Positions 7,401 through 10,671 of a stretch of 10,671 nt of DNA are shown here, in pieces. The position numbers were made by a program, and so were the translations under genes. Below the pieces are notes generated by a model, which did no database searches, was not told where the DNA came from, and saw nothing but the letters and a program-made list of their open reading frames with translations. Each line of letters begins with the position of its first letter. Position 1 is the first letter of the stretch. Origin of the DNA: Acidimicrobiales bacterium (GTDB lineage: Bacteria > Actinomycetota > Acidimicrobiia > Acidimicrobiales > JABEUL01); the NCBI GenBank assembly GCA_013044465.1, contig JABEUL010000029.1, positions 1-10,671 on the forward strand, read 5' to 3'.

Positions 7401-8773
7401 AAAAGTTGCGTTGGGCAAAATCTGCCACTCTTTTAGTCATCTTTTCATTAATTGCTTCTTTGCTAAGCGGCTGTTCAGCTTTTGCCTCTACATATCGCAT
7501 TAAGGCAGTCTTAGCTTCAGCTCCCGGACTTTTTGCGGGCAATACTGTGTACTTGCTTGGGGTTCCAATCGGATCAGTTACAAATGTCTTGAACTCAAAT
7601 AACGAAGTTGTAGTCACAATGTCTATAGAATCAAATGCCAGGATTCCATCGAATGCTGATGCAGCTCTAGTGTCCCCTGAACTCTTGGGTGAGCCATCAA
7701 TTGATCTTTCGCCGGGATACACTCTTGGTCCATCCTTGGCACCTGGCACGGTCATCCCTAAATCTAGGACATCCGAGCCTATTGCAATTGGTCAGCTTTT
7801 AAAGGATCTGCAGACATTTTTGGGACAAATCGATCCCCACGCTGTGCATTCAGTAATTTCAAATCTGTCTCAAGATTTGTCCAACCAAGGTGCCCAGTTG
7901 GGTCAGCTTATCGGCCAGGGTGCAACTCTTCTTCAGATCCTGGCCACAAAGGGAAATGAGCTAGGCAATATATATAGTTCGATGGCTGACATTACCAAAG
8001 CTTTAAGAAATCGAACCCAGACAATAGAAACTTTGATAGAAAATTACAGTACCGTATCCTCGGTCATCAACTCCGAGCAAGCACCTCTTGGAGACGCTAT
8101 TAATCAACTAGCGTCTGCAACTTCCCAGTTAAGCGCCCTGCTGAGCCCCAACTTAGGCTCACTTGAAAATGACATCTCGACGATAGAAACCCTGGGGCGA
8201 ACGCTATCTAGGAACGTATCCTCTGTTGATCAAATATTGACAAGTTCAGTCAGCCTTTTTCAAGCAGCAGCACGTGCCTACGATCCAAGCTACAACTGGC
8301 TAAATCTCAACAATCAACTCCCCCCTGGCACAACTACTGCTATTGTTGAAGGCCTTATCCGGGACAGGCTATCGGGCATCTGCAGAAGAGTATTAGCTAA
8401 CCACTCAAATGGACTCAGTGCAACAGAGATAGCAACGCTTAAAACTTGCGGTAATCCAGCGTCTGGCTATTTCGACTCCATACTAGGATTAGTCCCCAGT
8501 ACTCTCAACTCGCTTCCCGGAGGCACCCCGAGTTCCCCTGCAATATCGTCGCAACTTCAGAACGGTTTGGCCGCTATCCCCGGTGTCAACCAAGCAAGCC
8601 TTAGTCCCACAGTTGCCAATGGATCCACACCTTCGACCTCCACAACCACCTCCACCCTTTCTCCGCCATCTCTCATAACTTTGCCAACACTCCCTCCACT
8701 CCAAAGCAACAATTCGACTACAACGTCCAACCCATTCTCAACGATTTACTCATTTGTAAAGGGGTTTTTCTGA
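7397..8773 (+). CDS. MCE family lipoprotein, fourth subunit
   Basis: 458 residues. The N-terminus is a lipoprotein signal: basic MKKLRWAK, a hydrophobic core, then lipobox LSGC with Cys26 as the expected lipidated residue. The MCE domain (about 33-122) has GLFAGNTVYLLGVPIGSV (44-61) and ELLGEPSIDL (95-104). Helical anchors are L168, L189, I210, L231, L256 and V277, with Arg206 before the third. Cys329 and Cys351 follow. The C-terminal ~50 residues are Thr/Ser/Pro/Asn-rich (about 405-445) and end in an aromatic stretch, FSTIYSFVKGFF. In mycobacterial mce operons the lipoprotein is the fifth gene (MceE/LprK type), while MceD is the one with a Pro-rich tail. This protein combines both traits, so I give no D or E letter. 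It has ATGA coupling upstream and TGATG downstream. Confidence 0.9.
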   Translation: MKKLRWAKSATLLVIFSLIASLLSGCSAFASTYRIKAVLASAPGLFAGNTVYLLGVPIGSVTNVLNSNNEVVVTMSIESNARIPSNADAALVSPELLGEPSIDLSPGYTLGPSLAPGTVIPKSRTSEPIAIGQLLKDLQTFLGQIDPHAVHSVISNLSQDLSNQGAQLGQLIGQGATLLQILATKGNELGNIYSSMADITKALRNRTQTIETLIENYSTVSSVINSEQAPLGDAINQLASATSQLSALLSPNLGSLENDISTIETLGRTLSRNVSSVDQILTSSVSLFQAAARAYDPSYNWLNLNNQLPPGTTTAIVEGLIRDRLSGICRRVLANHSNGLSATEIATLKTCGNPASGYFDSILGLVPSTLNSLPGGTPSSPAISSQLQNGLAAIPGVNQASLSPTVANGSTPSTSTTTSTLSPPSLITLPTLPPLQSNNSTTTSNPFSTIYSFVKGFF

Positions 8774-9822
8774 TGACACATATGCTTTCGCTTTTGAAAA
8801 CTTTACCCAAGAGATTTTCTGCCCAAACCATACAAAGATTCCTGATTGCATTGTCACTCATTGCGGTTGGTTCAATTGCATATGTCATTACTTCTTCTGG
8901 AACCAACACTTCATATATAACTGCTTCGGCGAAATTTTCCGATGTTAGTGACTTAACTACTGGAGCTCAGGTTGAAGTTGCCGACATACCCGTGGGACAG
9001 GTTACTTCTATCTCGTTAGCAGGTAACTCCGCCTTGATTACAATGACAATTGAAAAATCCCTTAACTTACGATCAAATGTTGTAGCTTCGCTAGAGCGCA
9101 CCTCTATTCTCGGTCAAGAGTTCATCTCTCTCGCTACTCCAAAAAGCAGCCAGGCTAGCTCGTATCCAGTTCTAAAGAACGGATCGACGATAGCCAAAAC
9201 AATGGTTGTTCCTGGCCTAGCCAATGTTGTTGCGGCCGGCTCTCAATTCTTCGGGGCCATCAACACGCAGCAGTTGGCCGAGCTTATTGATACCTCGGGA
9301 CAAGCTTTTGGTGGTCAGGGTCAGAATCTGCGTACACTATTTGACTCATTTTCAACTGTCATTACCGGATACTCATCTAGGTCGAACGAGATTACGCAGC
9401 TTATTGGAAACTTAAATAACCTATCTGCCACTCTGGCTCCAGACGCCCAACAAAATGCTCAGGCAGTTTCAAATCTTGCCCAAACTACGCAAGTGCTCGC
9501 AACCAACTCGGCGCAATTTGAGACTTTACTCCAGTCCTTGGAAGACATTTCCGTTCAGGGGCGAACTCTATTGGAAAACTACTTGACGGATATCAACAAC
9601 GAACTGCACTCCATTGCCACAACTGCTCAAGCCCTCCAGGCTAGGCAGAGCGATCTTGGAAACTTGATTTATTGGCTAAACGGTCACAATACAACAATGA
9701 GCAAAGACACTGTTGACAATTTCGTCCAACTCCTCGACTCACTCGTAGTATGCGGCCTACCCAATGGTGGTTCAGATCCCACCCAGCCAGCAAACACATG
9801 CAATAAGACTGGAGGACCATAA
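8773..9822 (+). CDS. MCE family protein, fifth subunit (non-lipoprotein)
   Basis: 349 residues, the shortest complete MCE subunit here. A basic, amphipathic N-terminus precedes one membrane helix (about 22-40) with no lipobox Cys. The MCE domain (about 48-142) has a diverged core loop, VEVADIPVGQV (67-77), where sisters have a Gly before the hydrophobic-x-Gly turn; the pore-loop segment is SILGQEFISL (111-120). Helical anchors are L186, I207, N228 (polar), F249, I274 and L295, with Arg203 before the second. Cys327 and Cys343 lie near the short C-terminus. The ATG shares a base with the previous TGA, with AAAGGGG about 8 nt upstream; an in-frame ATG at 8782 is a weaker alternative. By position this would be mceE, but the lipoprotein trait of MceE sits on the preceding gene. 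Confidence 0.9.
   Translation: MTHMLSLLKTLPKRFSAQTIQRFLIALSLIAVGSIAYVITSSGTNTSYITASAKFSDVSDLTTGAQVEVADIPVGQVTSISLAGNSALITMTIEKSLNLRSNVVASLERTSILGQEFISLATPKSSQASSYPVLKNGSTIAKTMVVPGLANVVAAGSQFFGAINTQQLAELIDTSGQAFGGQGQNLRTLFDSFSTVITGYSSRSNEITQLIGNLNNLSATLAPDAQQNAQAVSNLAQTTQVLATNSAQFETLLQSLEDISVQGRTLLENYLTDINNELHSIATTAQALQARQSDLGNLIYWLNGHNTTMSKDTVDNFVQLLDSLVVCGLPNGGSDPTQPANTCNKTGGP
9811..9815 (+). promoter_or_regulatory. Ribosome binding site for the GTG-initiated sixth MCE gene
   Basis: GGAGG lies 7 nt before the GTG at 9823, which follows the preceding TAA with no gap. It supports this GTG as the true start. Confidence 0.7.
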
Positions 9823-10671
9823 GTGATTAATTGGCGCATACGTATAAATTTAGTGGCGTTCCTTGTCGGATCACTTATTCTCACTGGCTTTGGAATCAAA
9901 AACTTTCTCGGAAATCCGTTTAATCCGCCTATAATGGTTTCTTCGACATTTCCAGATTCCTCTGGGCTTTTCCCGTCATTCTCAGTTACGCTAAACGGAG
10001 TCGATGTTGGTTACGTTAAGAAAGTTTACTTGACTTCATCTGGCGCCAAGGTCACTATGGCAATCAACCCAGGCACAACTATACCTTCCAATGTAGTTGC
10101 AACAATCGGAATTGCAAATGCATTAGGTGAACAAGAAGTCGATCTCACCGCGGTCTCAAGCAAATCTGCTCCCCCTCTGGAAAATGGAGCCACCATCCCC
10201 GTCGGACCCGATTCGACACCTGCAGAGATTGGAGTCTTGGTACATGAAGCTACTCAAATCCTCAATCATATTCCCCGTGGACAGTTAAACTCTCTTTTGC
10301 AACAGCTCAGCATCGCTATTTCGAACCATGAGTATGACATTCGCTCAATAATAGAAAACAGTCAAATTTTCTCAGCCGAATTCCTCTCATATGAAAGCCA
10401 GTTCAAAGCCTTTCTTGACAATGCCCCTCCTGTTTTAAATGCAGTCTCAGATTCAGGCCCCGCCCTTCAAAACTCGCTGGCCAATACTGCAGCCCTTCTT
10501 CAGTTGCTTTCGAGTCACAAGTACTCAGTCGTAAGTCTCCTCAAGAATGGAGCTAGTGCGACAAGTCTTTTGAACAGCCTTGTCGTGGCAACACGTCCAA
10601 ACTTGGCTTGCTTGACACATGACCTTGGGGCAATTATGTCAAATCTATCAACCGAGCCAAATTATTCAAAC
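9823..10671 (+). CDS. mceF: MCE family protein, sixth subunit (MceF position), 3' partial
   Basis: 283 codons from a GTG at 9823 to the window edge, with no stop. Membrane helix about 7-26. The MCE domain (about 36-128) has GLFPSFSVTLNGVDVGYV (48-65), lacking the usual Gly at the P-x-G position, and NALGEQEVDL (99-108). In the helical region anchors I173, F194, L215, V236 and L261 repeat the register of the other subunits, although the third and fifth copies are less regular. His169 stands where several sisters have Arg. Cys263 is visible; a partner, if present, lies beyond the edge. The start follows directly on the previous stop, with GGAGG upstream. The letter F is by position, as the sixth of the usual six; more operon genes may follow outside the window. 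Confidence 0.88.
   Translation, partial: MINWRIRINLVAFLVGSLILTGFGIKNFLGNPFNPPIMVSSTFPDSSGLFPSFSVTLNGVDVGYVKKVYLTSSGAKVTMAINPGTTIPSNVVATIGIANALGEQEVDLTAVSSKSAPPLENGATIPVGPDSTPAEIGVLVHEATQILNHIPRGQLNSLLQQLSIAISNHEYDIRSIIENSQIFSAEFLSYESQFKAFLDNAPPVLNAVSDSGPALQNSLANTAALLQLLSSHKYSVVSLLKNGASATSLLNSLVVATRPNLACLTHDLGAIMSNLSTEPNYSN

Noticed and set aside
1..10671. CRISPR arrays, tRNA/rRNA genes, insertion sequences, toxin-antitoxin or phage-defence genes
   Set aside because: No regularly spaced repeats, RNA-gene signatures, transposase motifs or terminal inverted repeats were seen; the content is a coherent Mce transport locus with its ATPase and a sigma factor.

Overview
The window carries most of an actinobacterial-type Mce (mammalian cell entry) lipid/sterol ABC import locus. 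It also holds the matching ABC ATPase and an unusual sigma factor gene. Two YrbE permeases followed by six tandem MCE genes is the arrangement typical of Actinomycetota. Base composition looks moderate (roughly mid-40s % GC by eye, not computed), well below mycobacteria or streptomycetes. I therefore infer a low-GC actinobacterium, perhaps an Acidimicrobiia-like or uncultured lineage; the class assignment is a guess.

Layout. Minus strand, left part: an Mkl/MceG-like ATPase (1-660, 3' end cut by the window edge), a 277-bp gap, then an ECF-type sigma factor gene (2146 down to 938). After its DNA-binding domains the sigma factor has a single predicted membrane helix and a ~140-residue Ser/Thr/Pro/Asn-rich tail. 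A 176-bp divergent intergenic region (2147-2322) holds a good sigma70-type promoter for the sigma gene and an 8-bp direct repeat. Plus strand, 2323 to the right edge: yrbEA, yrbEB and six MCE genes. Every junction overlaps or abuts (TGATG, ATGA, ATGA, TTGA, ATGA, TGATG, TAAGTG), so this reads as one translationally coupled operon. The sixth MCE gene runs off the right edge.

How the parts work together. From family knowledge, YrbEA/YrbEB form the inner-membrane permease. The ATPase energises it from the cytoplasm. The six MCE proteins, anchored by N-terminal helices or a lipid, form a heterohexameric ring plus a helical tube through the envelope that conducts hydrophobic substrate. The substrate cannot be read from sequence. 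The neighbouring membrane-tethered sigma factor is a plausible envelope-sensing regulator of the locus, but that link is inference from position and topology.

Main observations beyond annotation: all six MCE subunits share one helical register, with hydrophobic anchors spaced 21-21-21-25-21 residues (three heptads each, plus one four-residue stutter at the same place). Each complete MCE subunit has two Cys in its C-terminal region. The lipoprotein subunit is the fourth MCE gene, not the fifth. The third MCE gene starts at a TTG overlapping the previous stop.
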